DNA of 49,594 nucleotides from Candidatus Zambryskibacteria bacterium RIFCSPLOWO2_01_FULL_39_39 (GCA_001823925.1 MHWB01000008.1:1-49594); one strand, 5' to 3'. Positions 16,647 to 26,860 are shown, counted from the stretch's first letter. Notes: generated from the letters alone by a model not told the origin. Program-made: numbers and translations.

Positions 16647-18800
16647 ATGAATCGCGATTATCCATTAGAGAGAGTTAGAAATTTTGGGATTATAGCCCAC
16701 ATTGATGCTGGCAAGACTACTGTCTCCGAGTGCATTTTGTATTACACTGGTAGCCAACACAAAATAGGTGAGGTGCACGAAGGAGAGACTACTACCGACT
16801 GGATGGAACAGGAGCGTGAGCGCGGCATTACTATTACCGCCGCCGCCATCACTTGTTTTTGGGCGCCAACATATTTGAGTGTGGAAGAGCGAAAAAACAA
16901 AGATAACAAATGTCGTTTTAATATTATAGATACTCCGGGACACATTGATTTCACGGTAGAAGTGAAAAGATCAATGCGGGTGTTGGACGCGGCAGTTTGT
17001 GTATTTGATGGAGTGGCTGGGGTAGAACCACAATCAGAAACCAACTGGCGATATGCCGAAGAGGCGCAAGTACCCAGACTTTGTTTTATAAACAAGTTGG
17101 ATCGAACTGGCGCTAACTTTGAAAAATCTTACCAATCTATTTTAAGTAGGCTTTCTAAAAAAGCGGTGCGTATGCAGATACCAATAGGTGAAGAAGACAA
17201 GCACGAAGGTGAGATTGATTTACTAAAAATGAAGGCCTATAAATTTGAAGGTCAGCTTGGTGGGGATGTAATAGAAGGAGAAATACCAGAAAATCTAAAA
17301 GCAGACGCTTTAAAATACCGAGCTGAACTTGTAGAAAGAATTGTAGAAAATGATGAAGAGATGATGAATAAATATTTGGCTGGTGAAGAAATTGCTGTAG
17401 CCGATTTGAAAAAGATTTTGCGTCAGGCCGTTATTGCCAACAAAATATTTCCTGTTTTTTGCGGTTCAGCCTTAAAAAACAAAGGAGTTCAACTGGTTTT
17501 GGATGCGGTGGTTGATTTTCTTCCCTCACCTTTGGATATGCCAGCCATCAAGGGTATTGATCCAAGAAGTGGCGAAGAGATAGAGAGACATCCGGATGAT
17601 AAAGAGCCTTTTTCGGCCCTCGCCTTCAAACTTCAAGCCGACCCATTTGTGGGACAACTCACGTTCTTTAGGGTTTATTCGGGGACCATTGAATCTGGCT
17701 CCTATATTTATAATGCAACCACTGGAGACAAAGAAAGATTGGGTCGTATTGTGAGGCTCCAAGCTGACCAGAGAGAAGAAGTTAAAAAAGTATTTGCCGG
17801 AGAAATCGCTGCTGCCGTTGGTCTTAAAAGTGCCAAAACCTCTCACACTTTTTGTGACGAAAACAATCCTATTATTCTAGAAGAGATTATATTTCCAGAA
17901 CCAGTTATCTCTTTGCGGATAGAACCAAAAACTAAAGTAGACCAAGAGAAAATGGGTATGGCCTTAAAAAGACTTTCAGATGAAGATCCGACTTTCCGCA
18001 TCAAGGGGGATTCTGAGACGGGCGAGACCGTGATTTCTGGTATGGGCGAGCTCCATTTGGATATTATTGTAGATAGGATGAAGAGGGAATTTGGCGTAGA
18101 AGCCAATGTTGGTGCTCCGCAAGTGGCTTATAAAGAAACTATCACTGGCACTGCTGAAGCGGAAACCAAATACATCAAACAAACTGGAGGTAAAGGTCAA
18201 TACGGTCACGTCAAGCTAAACATTAAACCTTTGGAACCAGAAGTGGAAAATAAAAAGAAACAAAAAAATATTCACAGAAGTGAAGATTTTGAATTTATTG
18301 ATTCTATCAAGGGTGGTGTTATCCCTGCCGAATTTATCCCAGCGGTTGAAAAGGGGGTGAAAGAAGCAATGGAGCGAGGCATTGTAGCGGGCTACAAAAT
18401 GGTCAATGTCTCTTGTGAGCTTACTTTTGGTTCTTACCATGATGTTGACTCATCTGAAATCGCTTACAAGATTGCCGCCTCCCAAGCTTTCCAGGAAGCC
18501 GCTAAAAAAGCAAGGCCAGTTATTCTGGAGCCAATTATGAAAGTGGAAGTGGTTGTCCCTGAAAAATTTATGGGTGATATTACTGGACACCTATCTTCCA
18601 AGCGAGGACTAATAGAGGGTATGGATGATCGTGCTGGTCTCAAGGTAGTCAAAGCCAAGGTGCCCCTCTCTGAACTTTTTGGTTATGTTACCACTCTCCG
18701 CTCAATGACTGAAGGCCGTGGCTCCGCCAACATTGAATTTGACCACTATGCCATTGTGCCTCCAAACGTGGCCCTCTCTATTGTTGAGTCAAGGAAGTAA
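16647..18800 (+). CDS. fusA: Elongation factor G
   Basis: NFGIIAHIDAGKTTVSECILYYTG, DTPGHIDFTVEV, NKLDRTGANF, domain IV/V motifs. Confidence 0.97.
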   Translation: MNRDYPLERVRNFGIIAHIDAGKTTVSECILYYTGSQHKIGEVHEGETTTDWMEQERERGITITAAAITCFWAPTYLSVEERKNKDNKCRFNIIDTPGHIDFTVEVKRSMRVLDAAVCVFDGVAGVEPQSETNWRYAEEAQVPRLCFINKLDRTGANFEKSYQSILSRLSKKAVRMQIPIGEEDKHEGEIDLLKMKAYKFEGQLGGDVIEGEIPENLKADALKYRAELVERIVENDEEMMNKYLAGEEIAVADLKKILRQAVIANKIFPVFCGSALKNKGVQLVLDAVVDFLPSPLDMPAIKGIDPRSGEEIERHPDDKEPFSALAFKLQADPFVGQLTFFRVYSGTIESGSYIYNATTGDKERLGRIVRLQADQREEVKKVFAGEIAAAVGLKSAKTSHTFCDENNPIILEEIIFPEPVISLRIEPKTKVDQEKMGMALKRLSDEDPTFRIKGDSETGETVISGMGELHLDIIVDRMKREFGVEANVGAPQVAYKETITGTAEAETKYIKQTGGKGQYGHVKLNIKPLEPEVENKKKQKNIHRSEDFEFIDSIKGGVIPAEFIPAVEKGVKEAMERGIVAGYKMVNVSCELTFGSYHDVDSSEIAYKIAASQAFQEAAKKARPVILEPIMKVEVVVPEKFMGDITGHLSSKRGLIEGMDDRAGLKVVKAKVPLSELFGYVTTLRSMTEGRGSANIEFDHYAIVPPNVALSIVESRK

Positions 18801-18859
18801 ATTTTAATTTCTAAAATATTAAATTTGATTATAGAAAGAAGATTTGCTATAATCGTTTC

Positions 18860-19066
18860 ATGTCAAGTATGACTTTTAAAATAAAACAAGCTGAACCTAA
18901 GTCAAAAAATGTAACTATTAGTTTTGATGCACAGAAATTTGAAAGAATCGCAGGCAATTTTGGTTTTTTTAATCAAGATTTTTTAGAAAGTCTAAATAGA
19001 GCAGAGAAAGATATTAAAGCTGGTAGAGTTCAAAAAATAAAAAGTTTAGCTTTTCTTCGTAAATAA
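18860..19066 (+). CDS. Putative antitoxin
   Basis: 68 aa ORF ending 2 bp before a RelE/ParE-like ORF. Confidence 0.55.
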   Translation: MSSMTFKIKQAEPKSKNVTISFDAQKFERIAGNFGFFNQDFLESLNRAEKDIKAGRVQKIKSLAFLRK

Positions 19067-19067
19067 A

Positions 19068-19349
19068 ATGTTTGAAGTAGTTGTTACTCAAGAGTTTGTT
19101 AAAAGATATTCGCTTTTGCCCATAAGTATTCAGAAGAAAGCAGAGAAACAAGAAAAATTTTTTAGACAAAATCCTTTTTATCCATCGCTAAATACTGAAA
19201 AATTAGAGCCAAAAGGAAAACAACTTTGGAGTTTTAGAGTTGATAAGAGTTACAGAGTACTTTTTAGATTTGGTTTCAATAAGACAGTCATGTTTCTTAC
19301 AATAGGTCCCCATGATTGGATATATAAAATAGCTTTTAAATCTTTTTAA
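19068..19349 (+). CDS. RelE/ParE-like toxin
   Basis: LEPKGKQLWSFRVDKSYRVLFRFGFNKTVMFLTIGPHDWIYK. Confidence 0.75.
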   Translation: MFEVVVTQEFVKRYSLLPISIQKKAEKQEKFFRQNPFYPSLNTEKLEPKGKQLWSFRVDKSYRVLFRFGFNKTVMFLTIGPHDWIYKIAFKSF

Positions 19350-19353
19350 TAAT

Positions 19354-21510
19354 ATGAAATCCAAAAAATACGAGCTGGAGATTGGCGGGGAGAGACTTAT
19401 TGCAGAGTTTACAGATTTGGCTGAAAATGCGCACGGTTCGGTGATATTGCGACTAGGGGACACGGTAGTATTGGCTACCGCAGTTATGTCTAAAGGAGAA
19501 AAAGATTTGGAGTATTTTCCTCTCTCGGTTGAATACGAAGAAAGATTTTATGCCTCGGGGCAAATTTTAGGTTCCCGATTTGTGAGGAGAGAGGGCAGGC
19601 CTTCGGATGAAGCCATACTTTCTGGGCGCATTGTTGATAGGACTATCCGGCCTCTTTTTGACAGTGATTTGAGAAATGAAATCCAAGTGGTGGTGACAGT
19701 GCTCTCGCTTGATAAATACGACCCCGATGTTTTGGGGGTGATTGCTTCTTCGCTTGCTCTTGGTGTTTCCGACATTCCTTGGAATGGCCCAGTAAGCGCT
19801 GTGAGAATCGGTAAATTAAAAAACCTACCTGCGCAGGCAGGTAGCGAAGAATTTTTAGTAAACCCTTCTTACGAAATTAGAGAAGGGGGTGTTGAATTAG
19901 ATATGATGGCTTGTGGCAGAGACGGTACTATAAATATGATTGAGGTGGGGGCAAGCGAACTTCCAGAAGAGATACTCGTAAAAGCTTTGGAAAGGGCTAA
20001 GATTGAATTAGAAAAGTTACAAAAATTTCAAGAAAAAATAATAGGAGAGGTTGGTAAGAAAAAAATAGAAGTCAAGAAAACAGAAGTACCCAAAAATTTA
20101 GAAGAAGCTTTTAAAATACAAGTAATTTCAAAGTTGGCGAGCGTTTTGGGTGAGGCTGGCAAACATAAGATATACGCTTTAGAGGATGAATGGTTTAAAT
20201 ATTTAAATGAAAATATACCAGAAGCAGACCAGAGAATTGCTAAAAAACTTTTTCATGAAGCCATAAATGATTTTATTCACAAAATTTCTATTGACGACAA
20301 TAAACGTATAGATGGTAGAGGTTTTGATGAATTGCGAAATTTATTCGCTAAAGCCGGAGGTCTTTCTTCCGTGCTTCATGGCTCGGGCATCTTTTATAGA
20401 GGGGGGACACATATACTTTCGGCACTGACTCTGGGCGCCCCGGGAGACTCTCAGGTTATAGATGGTATGGAGAGTCATACTGACAAAAGATTTATGCATC
20501 ATTACAATTTCCCCCCATTTTCTTCTGGTGAGGTAGGGAGAATAGGGGTGACAAATAGAAGGATGGTTGGGCATGGTGCTCTAGCAGAAAAAGCTTTAAT
20601 CCCGGTAATCCCGAACAAAGACACTTTTCCCTACACAATTCGTATCGTATCTGAAGCGCTCTCATCAAACGGTTCCACCTCTATGGGTTCAGTCTGTGCT
20701 TCCACCTTGGCTCTTATGGATGCTGGGGTACCTATTTCTAAACCGGTGGCCGGTATTGCTTCAGGATTGATGATGTCCCTCGACCCCTTCGACAAAGCTC
20801 AGGATAAATCCGCTCGGGATAAAATTTTGTCATACAAAATTTTAACTGATATTCAAGGTCCAGAAGACGAGCATGGCGATATGGATTTTAAGGTTGCGGG
20901 CACAAGAGATGGGGTGACGGCGGTCCAAATGGACGTCAAGGTTGATGGTATCCCCATCTCCATTCTCAAAGAAGCGTTTGAAAAAGCTAAAGTGGCGAGA
21001 ATGAAAATTTTGGATGTGATGGAGGCTGAAATAAAGAGCCCCAGAAAAGAGTTGTCGCCCAAAGCGCCAAGAATTATTTCCATCAAAATCAAGCCAGAGC
21101 AGATTGGGATGGTTATTGGCACGGGCGGTAAAGTAATAAATGAAATAAAAGATTTGACCGGGGTGGAGATTGATATAGAAGAAGACGGCATGGTTTATAT
21201 AACCGGTGAAGGTGGAGGCGCCGAAAAAGCTAAAGCTTTAATCGAAGATATAGTTAAAGAATACAAAGAAGGGGATAGGGTCTTGGGGGAGGTGGTACGA
21301 GTGGCCGACTTTGGAGTCATCGTAAAGATTGGTCCAAAGAGCGATGGACTAGTTCATGTCTCCGAAATTGCTCCATTTAGAATAGAAAAAGTAGAAACAT
21401 ATATGAAGGTTGGTATGAAAGTGCCAGTGATGATAAAAGGTATAGATGACAAGGGACGACTCAAACTTTCTATCAAAGATGCTGACCCAAATTTTATTCA
21501 GAAGAAATAG
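19354..21510 (+). CDS. pnp: Polyribonucleotide nucleotidyltransferase
   Basis: RREGRPSDEAILSGRIVDRTIRPLF, SNGSTSMGSVCASTLALMDAGVPI, KH (IGMVIGTGGKVINEI) and S1 domains. Confidence 0.97.
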   Translation: MKSKKYELEIGGERLIAEFTDLAENAHGSVILRLGDTVVLATAVMSKGEKDLEYFPLSVEYEERFYASGQILGSRFVRREGRPSDEAILSGRIVDRTIRPLFDSDLRNEIQVVVTVLSLDKYDPDVLGVIASSLALGVSDIPWNGPVSAVRIGKLKNLPAQAGSEEFLVNPSYEIREGGVELDMMACGRDGTINMIEVGASELPEEILVKALERAKIELEKLQKFQEKIIGEVGKKKIEVKKTEVPKNLEEAFKIQVISKLASVLGEAGKHKIYALEDEWFKYLNENIPEADQRIAKKLFHEAINDFIHKISIDDNKRIDGRGFDELRNLFAKAGGLSSVLHGSGIFYRGGTHILSALTLGAPGDSQVIDGMESHTDKRFMHHYNFPPFSSGEVGRIGVTNRRMVGHGALAEKALIPVIPNKDTFPYTIRIVSEALSSNGSTSMGSVCASTLALMDAGVPISKPVAGIASGLMMSLDPFDKAQDKSARDKILSYKILTDIQGPEDEHGDMDFKVAGTRDGVTAVQMDVKVDGIPISILKEAFEKAKVARMKILDVMEAEIKSPRKELSPKAPRIISIKIKPEQIGMVIGTGGKVINEIKDLTGVEIDIEEDGMVYITGEGGGAEKAKALIEDIVKEYKEGDRVLGEVVRVADFGVIVKIGPKSDGLVHVSEIAPFRIEKVETYMKVGMKVPVMIKGIDDKGRLKLSIKDADPNFIQKK
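19825..19844. repeat. CCTGCGCAGG-type palindromic insertion in pnp
   Basis: CTACCTGCGCAGGCAGGTAG; encodes LPAQAG; same peptide in recG (44725-44744). Confidence 0.75.
20783..20820. repeat. CTTCGACAAAGCTCAGGATAA-type insertion in pnp
   Basis: Encodes PFDKAQDKSARDK; related sequence abuts the tRNA-Ile 3' end (43463-43480). Confidence 0.55.
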
Positions 21511-21548
21511 TTCCTTTTCTCAAATAGAATAAATAGTATAATATAAAT

Positions 21549-22532
21549 ATGAATCCAGAAGAAAAGGAAGATACCTCCAAAGATTTCGGAAAAGTAATTG
21601 ACGCTTTGCATAACAAGCAGAAGCTCTCTTCCTTGCGTACTTATCAGGGCGATATGGCCGAGTTTATAAAAGATAAAAATGAATCGGTGATTTCGGTCGC
21701 GGTTAAAGAAAAAGTTCGTGACGAAAGAAGAGAAGAACAGATAGAAAAAGTAGAAGAAAAAATAGATCTTTATCATCCAATCCAAACACCAACTTCAAAT
21801 AAAAAAGGTTTTCAAATAAATTTAACAATGATTTTTTTAAGTCTGCTACTCATCGTTGGTGGCTCGGTCGGCTTCTTTTATGCTTTTGAATTTATAAAAA
21901 ATGGCTCTCCACCCAAAACTGCTACTAAAGAAGAAATAATTCCTTATAACAATTTAATTACCCTAGCCAATGTAACAAATGTAAATTTGGGAGAAGAGTT
22001 TGGGAAACTTTCCTCTAGCGCCGGTATTAATATCGTAAAAATATCTGATGCAAATGGAGAGTCTTTCCAAAAAATTCAAGATTTCTTAAATTTTTTACAA
22101 ATATCGCCACCTTCTGAACTCGTCAGAACTTTGAGAGATGAGTATGCGCTTGGGGTAATTTCTCAAAATGAAGTTAATTCTTCTTTTATGGTGATAACCG
22201 TGGATGATTTTGGTAGAGCTTTTGCCGGTATGCTCGATTGGGAGAAAAGTTTAGAGAAAGATTTATTTTTTTTGAGTAGAGAATTGCCCAAGGAGCCTGA
22301 AGTGCAAACTGATCTTGAAGAACCAATCCAACCCACCCAACCATCTGAAACCATTTTTACATGGAAAGATGTGATTATTAAAAACAAAGACACGAGGGCT
22401 CTAGTAGATGAAGGCGGTAGAAGTATTATTGCATATACGTTTCTTGATAAAAACACCATTCTTATAACCGACAACACTTTGGTTATAGGAGATATTACCT
22501 CTGCCTACAATACTCGCTCAGTTGCTAGATAG
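21549..22532 (+). CDS. Hypothetical membrane protein
   Basis: Single TM segment (LTMIFLSLLLIVGGSVGFFYAF) with a long extracytoplasmic region. Confidence 0.6.
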   Translation: MNPEEKEDTSKDFGKVIDALHNKQKLSSLRTYQGDMAEFIKDKNESVISVAVKEKVRDERREEQIEKVEEKIDLYHPIQTPTSNKKGFQINLTMIFLSLLLIVGGSVGFFYAFEFIKNGSPPKTATKEEIIPYNNLITLANVTNVNLGEEFGKLSSSAGINIVKISDANGESFQKIQDFLNFLQISPPSELVRTLRDEYALGVISQNEVNSSFMVITVDDFGRAFAGMLDWEKSLEKDLFFLSRELPKEPEVQTDLEEPIQPTQPSETIFTWKDVIIKNKDTRALVDEGGRSIIAYTFLDKNTILITDNTLVIGDITSAYNTRSVAR

Positions 22533-22575
22533 TTTAATTTGGGAGAAGTAAATACCTATAAACTAATTAAATAAC

Positions 22576-22923
22576 ATGGAAGCAATAAATAATCCAGAAA
22601 GTTTTGAAATTTTTAAGAGTAGGGTTGCGGAAATTTTTAAAAATGAAGGGCTTTCTGAGGGTTTAAAATCTGAGATTGAAGATTGGATCAAGTTAGCATA
22701 TGAGAGGCATCATAAATATGGTAGCTCTGCAGAAGAAAGAATTTTAATTCAATTGCAAATGGCCCAAATATATGGATCTACAGAGCAATATGATAGCTCG
22801 TGGAAACTTTTATCTGAAGCGTGGGATTATGCAGATGGGATGAAAAATACTGAATTAGTCAAAGAAGCTGAAGATTTGATAGATTCTATACATGGAAGAA
22901 AAGACCAGAACGAGCTTTCATAA
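22576..22923 (+). CDS. Hypothetical protein
   Basis: 115 aa ORF in an otherwise unassigned gap. Confidence 0.5.
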   Translation: MEAINNPESFEIFKSRVAEIFKNEGLSEGLKSEIEDWIKLAYERHHKYGSSAEERILIQLQMAQIYGSTEQYDSSWKLLSEAWDYADGMKNTELVKEAEDLIDSIHGRKDQNELS

Positions 22924-22950
22924 ATTTACTATTTATGCTAAAATGGTGCC

Positions 22951-23316
22951 ATGAGAAAGGACATAGACACAAAATATTTTAAGAATAAATTGGCCGAAGA
23001 GCTTCTTTTGGTTGAAAAAGAGCTTAATGATATTGGCCGAAGAAATCCAGATAATAAAAATGATTGGGAAGCCGAGCCAACGGTGATGAATCAAGATAGC
23101 GCAGACGAAAATGAAACGGCTGATAATATAGAAGAATTTGAGAGTAATACGGCCGTCCTCAAAGAATTGGAAATAAGATACAACGATATAAAAGATGCTC
23201 TAGTGAAAATTGAAAAAGATGAGTATGGTTTTTGTGAAGTCTGTAAGGCTCCAATCGAAGAAGATCGCCTTATCGCCAACCAAGCCGCTCGCACCTGCAA
23301 AGAACATATGCAATAA
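22951..23316 (+). CDS. TraR/DksA-family zinc-finger protein
   Basis: YNDIKDALVKIEKDEYGFCEVCKAPIEEDRLIANQAARTCKEHM. Confidence 0.85.
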   Translation: MRKDIDTKYFKNKLAEELLLVEKELNDIGRRNPDNKNDWEAEPTVMNQDSADENETADNIEEFESNTAVLKELEIRYNDIKDALVKIEKDEYGFCEVCKAPIEEDRLIANQAARTCKEHMQ

Positions 23317-23414
23317 TGTTGCTAGTTTGAATTTATGGACAATAATAACTCTCAAAATTATAGATAAAATTCTTTCCACCTTTAAATTTACAAATTAACT
23401 AATCACTAAATAAA

Positions 23415-24512
23415 ATGAATAATCAAAATCTAGGCAGTCAAATACCGCCGGTAGAACCGCAAAATCAAGGTGTGCCGGTAGCTCAAAGCAACAAGAAGCT
23501 AACTACAGGCTTGAGCCTGTTAGTTACTGCGCTTTTAGTATTGGTAGGTTACTTATTATTTGGCAACAAAACTGTTGCTCCGGAAAAAGTAGAGGATAAC
23601 AAACAAACTAACGACCAAATTCAGCCAATAGAAAACCAAGTCGCCGGTTGGAAAACTTATAGTAATGCAAGAGCAAATTTTGAAGTTAGATATCCTAGTG
23701 AATTAGCAATCAAAGCTGGCAGATCTATCTCTGGAGGGGAAACAGTTCAGTTTAGTTCAGGAAAAAGCGAGGTTGCGGAAATTCTAGTCAATGTAGAGGG
23801 CGGAACATTGTCTGATGTATATTCTTCCTTAGAGAATGCCTTAGATGGCATGCGCGGCGTTAATAAATTTTCTTCCAACGTAAACCAAGAAGCTGGTACC
23901 ATCTCTGTCGGCGGAGTAATTGGTTATAAATTCCAAACGGTTATGGCGAATAATACAAATGAAATAGTAAGAGAAGATATTGTGTTTGGCAAGTACGGTC
24001 TTATATATATTATAACTTTCCAAGAACAAATTTCGGGTCAATCCAAGGAATTCCTATCTAGTTTTAAATTTACAACCCAAGCTGAAACCGCTAATTGGAA
24101 AACTTATAGTTTAAGTGGAACCAATACTAGCTTGCAGTTTAGTTATCCTGAAAGCATGGGTTTGGTAGAAAAAAATCAAAAAAAATTTCTCGATGGAAGT
24201 AATTTTAGTTTGGTTACTCTAGAGAATAATCAATTGCTTGTTTCGGTATTCGTTAATGACCCTGGCAGAGGACTCGGCGGGGAGTTAACCGTTAACAAAA
24301 AAATTCAGGTAGCAGGAATTGAAGCTAGCTATCAAGGTTTGGCGACTTCAGCAGAAATGGAACCCGATGTAAGTAAAAGGAAAAAAGGAGCCCTCATACA
24401 ATTTTTTAAAGATGGAGATGAATATGCAATACTCTTTTGGTATTCCGCATCAGGAATAGACCAAACCCAAGTAATCAATGAAATTCTGGCCAGTGTTAAA
24501 TTTACTCAGTAA
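23415..24512 (+). CDS. Hypothetical membrane-anchored protein with two related repeats
   Basis: N-terminal TM; two modules beginning GWKTYSNARANFEVRYPSEL / NWKTYSLSGTNTSLQFSYPESM. Confidence 0.6.
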   Translation: MNNQNLGSQIPPVEPQNQGVPVAQSNKKLTTGLSLLVTALLVLVGYLLFGNKTVAPEKVEDNKQTNDQIQPIENQVAGWKTYSNARANFEVRYPSELAIKAGRSISGGETVQFSSGKSEVAEILVNVEGGTLSDVYSSLENALDGMRGVNKFSSNVNQEAGTISVGGVIGYKFQTVMANNTNEIVREDIVFGKYGLIYIITFQEQISGQSKEFLSSFKFTTQAETANWKTYSLSGTNTSLQFSYPESMGLVEKNQKKFLDGSNFSLVTLENNQLLVSVFVNDPGRGLGGELTVNKKIQVAGIEASYQGLATSAEMEPDVSKRKKGALIQFFKDGDEYAILFWYSASGIDQTQVINEILASVKFTQ

Positions 24513-24518
24513 AAAATT

Positions 24519-24722
24519 ATGAAAAAAATAACAATTATTATCTCAATTATTGTTGCAAGTTATCTCGTATTAACCAGTATTCTAACTGCAACAGGAGTTT
24601 GTCCAAAATATAGAAATTTAATGCCTAGAATTGTTGGAACTGGTATAGAAAATATTAAAGGTCCAAATGATGCAAAACCTTGGCATATTTTGTTTTGTCC
24701 ATTTGCAGAAAAAGTTTATTAA
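24519..24722 (+). CDS. Small hypothetical membrane protein
   Basis: 67 aa, N-terminal TM, immediately downstream of the previous gene. Confidence 0.45.
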   Translation: MKKITIIISIIVASYLVLTSILTATGVCPKYRNLMPRIVGTGIENIKGPNDAKPWHILFCPFAEKVY

Positions 24723-24782
24723 ATTACCCCCTTTTCTTTTTAGTTTTTAAAAATTCTACTTGAGTAATTTCAGATTGTTCGA

Positions 24783-24986
24783 TTATTTAAAAAAGAATAC
24801 TTTATTTTGATTCAATTCTTCAATCCAGAGTTCCAAAGCCTCTCGGGCATATCTTTTAGCATCTTCAAAGGAATTACCGAAAGTAACGCACCCTGGAAAA
24901 TCCGGAAAAGAAACATTAAACCCTTTTTGTTCGTTAGGGGTAAAAATGGCATTATAAGATAATATCTTTTGGGATTTTTTATTCAT
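24783..24986 (-). CDS. HicB-like antitoxin-domain protein (no HicA adjacent)
   Basis: FNVSFPDFPGCVTFGNSFEDAKRYAREALELWIEE. Confidence 0.75.
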   Translation of the reverse strand: MNKKSQKILSYNAIFTPNEQKGFNVSFPDFPGCVTFGNSFEDAKRYAREALELWIEELNQNKVFFFK

Positions 24987-25008
24987 GAAAATATGATAAC
25001 ATGAATAT

Positions 25009-25929
25009 ATGTCCTACGCTAAAGTTCATAGCGCTCAAGCCTCTCTTTTGAAACCCTATATTGTTGACGTAGAAGCAGACCTCTCGCGAGGTCTTAATTC
25101 TTTTTCCATTGTAGGGCTAGGGGATAAAGCTGTTGATGAGGCCAAAGACAGGATAAGCGCTGCTGTCAAAAATAGCGGATTTGAATCTCCAAAGTCCAAA
25201 AATCATAAAGTAGTTATCTCCCTTGCTCCCGCAGAAGTCAAAAAAGAAGGCTCTGGGCTTGATGTGGCCATTGCTCTTTCATATCTTTTAGCAAGTGGCG
25301 ACATTATTTTCGATCCAAAAAATAAAATATTTTTAGGCGAGCTTTCACTTGACGGCTCTTTACGAGGAGTCAAAGGCGCTTTAGCTTTTGCGAGGAAAGC
25401 TAAAGAAAAAGGTTTTAAAGAAATATATTTACCTTTGCAAAATGCTCCGGAGGCTGCTTTGGTAGACGGCTTACTTATTTATGGCGCGGAAACTCTAATG
25501 GAAATAATAAATCATGTTTCTCGCGATACTGATATAAATCAAAAATTAAAACAAGAAAAAAAGAAAGAAATAAAAAATTTGCATAACATTTCTCTAGACC
25601 TCTCTGACATAAAAGGACAGGAGGGTGCTAAGAGAGCCTTGGAGATAGCGGCCGCCGGCGGACACAATATAGCCTTGTACGGCCCTCCGGGGACCGGCAA
25701 GACAATGCTGGCCAAAGCTCTTCCCGGGATACTTCCACCACTTTCTTTCGATGAAGTTTTGGAAGTAACAGAAATACATTCTATGGTCGGGGCTTTAAGT
25801 GATATTTTGCTTGCCGAGCGACCCTTCCGCTCGCCCCATCATACCGCTTCCCATGTCGCCATTATTGGCGGTGGCTCAAATCCAAGGCCGGGAGAAGTTA
25901 CTCTGGCCCACAAAGGAGTGCTTTTCTTA
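25009..25929 (+). pseudogene. comM: ComM/YifB Mg-chelatase-like ATPase, 5' part (interrupted)
   Basis: SYAKVHSAQ...VDVEADLSRGLNSFSIVGLGDKAVDEAKDRI; Walker A LYGPPGTGKTMLAKALPGILPPL; RSPHHTASHVAIIGGGSNPRPGEVTLAHKGVLFL then element sequence. Confidence 0.93.
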
Positions 25930-25950
25930 AATAATTATGCACTCTTGAAC
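25930..25950 (+). repeat. Left terminal arm of element (attL, element side)
   Basis: AATAATTATGCACTCTTGAAC; 18/21 identical to reverse complement of 36533-36553. Confidence 0.8.
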
Positions 25951-26146
25951 TAATGTTTATAAGGTTCATACTATTTCAAATAAAGATTCTGTAAGCCACT
26001 ATAGAATGTCCACACAATTAGTTGAAGTTTTTTGATTTTTTGCTATTATTATGATGACAATTTAATAGTCTTTGCGGTGCTGTAGAATCCGTCTATAAAT
26101 GATACTTAGGATTCGCTTTTCGCCTTCAAAGCATAGAGATTGAGTC

Positions 26147-26167
26147 TTATTTCCATTTTGGAAATAA
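26147..26167. other. Perfect hairpin in element leader region
   Basis: TTATTTCCA TTT TGGAAATAA. Confidence 0.6.
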
Positions 26168-26428
26168 CGCTTAGCCTTTGTGTAATGACGGCGATTTTTG
26201 TTTTCAAGAACGCCTCACAGCAGAAAAAGTATGAATGCCAAGAAATTGGATTCTACGGAAAAATCTGTCGGCACCTCAAAGACATACATACCAAAAGTAA
26301 GTGTGGATATTGAAGGGAAACTGCTTACAGAAAAAATGCGAGAAAAATTAGGAAAAAGAATTTTTCTTGTGTTGACTAATTCCTTAGAAACAAATGTGAA
26401 GATGTAACGAGAATTAAAAATAAAATAT

Positions 26429-26860
26429 CCATTGCGGCCGAAACAAAAGCTCTGTCTTACCGCCGCAATGGGGATGGGGCTTTTGTTTCGCATAAGCCCC
26501 CAGAATTGGCAGACAATCCATTACAGTTCTTGCCAATTTGGACATAGAGATTCCGAGAAAAATGGCCACTGCCGAATGTGCGTAGTTTTCAAGATTACGG
26601 ACTGGGAGACCCCCTAAGCTGTAAGCCATCGCCAGTTTCTGCGTTCTGGTGTATTCAAAACGCAAACTGCATATGATATAGGAACCTGGGTATGCGGTTA
26701 AAGTATAGGTCTCACGACTACCAAATGTGCATAAATTTACTATGCGACCGTTCCGAAAAGGGGTGCTGGGCTGTGGCTTGCTCTAAATACGCCACCTTTA
26801 CGCCAAGGAGGACACCCAAAAATCGATGGCAAATCTCGGATAACTCTCCCATATGGGAGC
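26429..26860. ncRNA. Candidate large structured non-coding RNA (or structured DNA) region
   Basis: Interleaved stems 26429-26438/26462-26471 (10 bp) and 26439-26450/26479-26490 (12 bp); hairpins 26504-26511/26531-26538, 26633-26645/26659-26669, 26773-26777/26791-26795, 26846-26850/26855-26859; visibly more GC-rich than surroundings; no convincing ORF. Confidence 0.5.
26803..26822 (+). repeat. Direct repeat copy 1 CCAAGGAGGACACCCAAAAA
   Basis: 19/20 identical to 26953-26972. Confidence 0.75.

Noticed and set aside
26590-26720. Group I intron / IStron explanation for the comM interruption (GAGACC/GGTCTC P7-like pair, AAAGTATAGG)
   Set aside because: No recognisable P/Q elements or guanosine-site context, the insert is 10.6 kb with internal opposite-strand genes, and the ends look like recombinase att sites.
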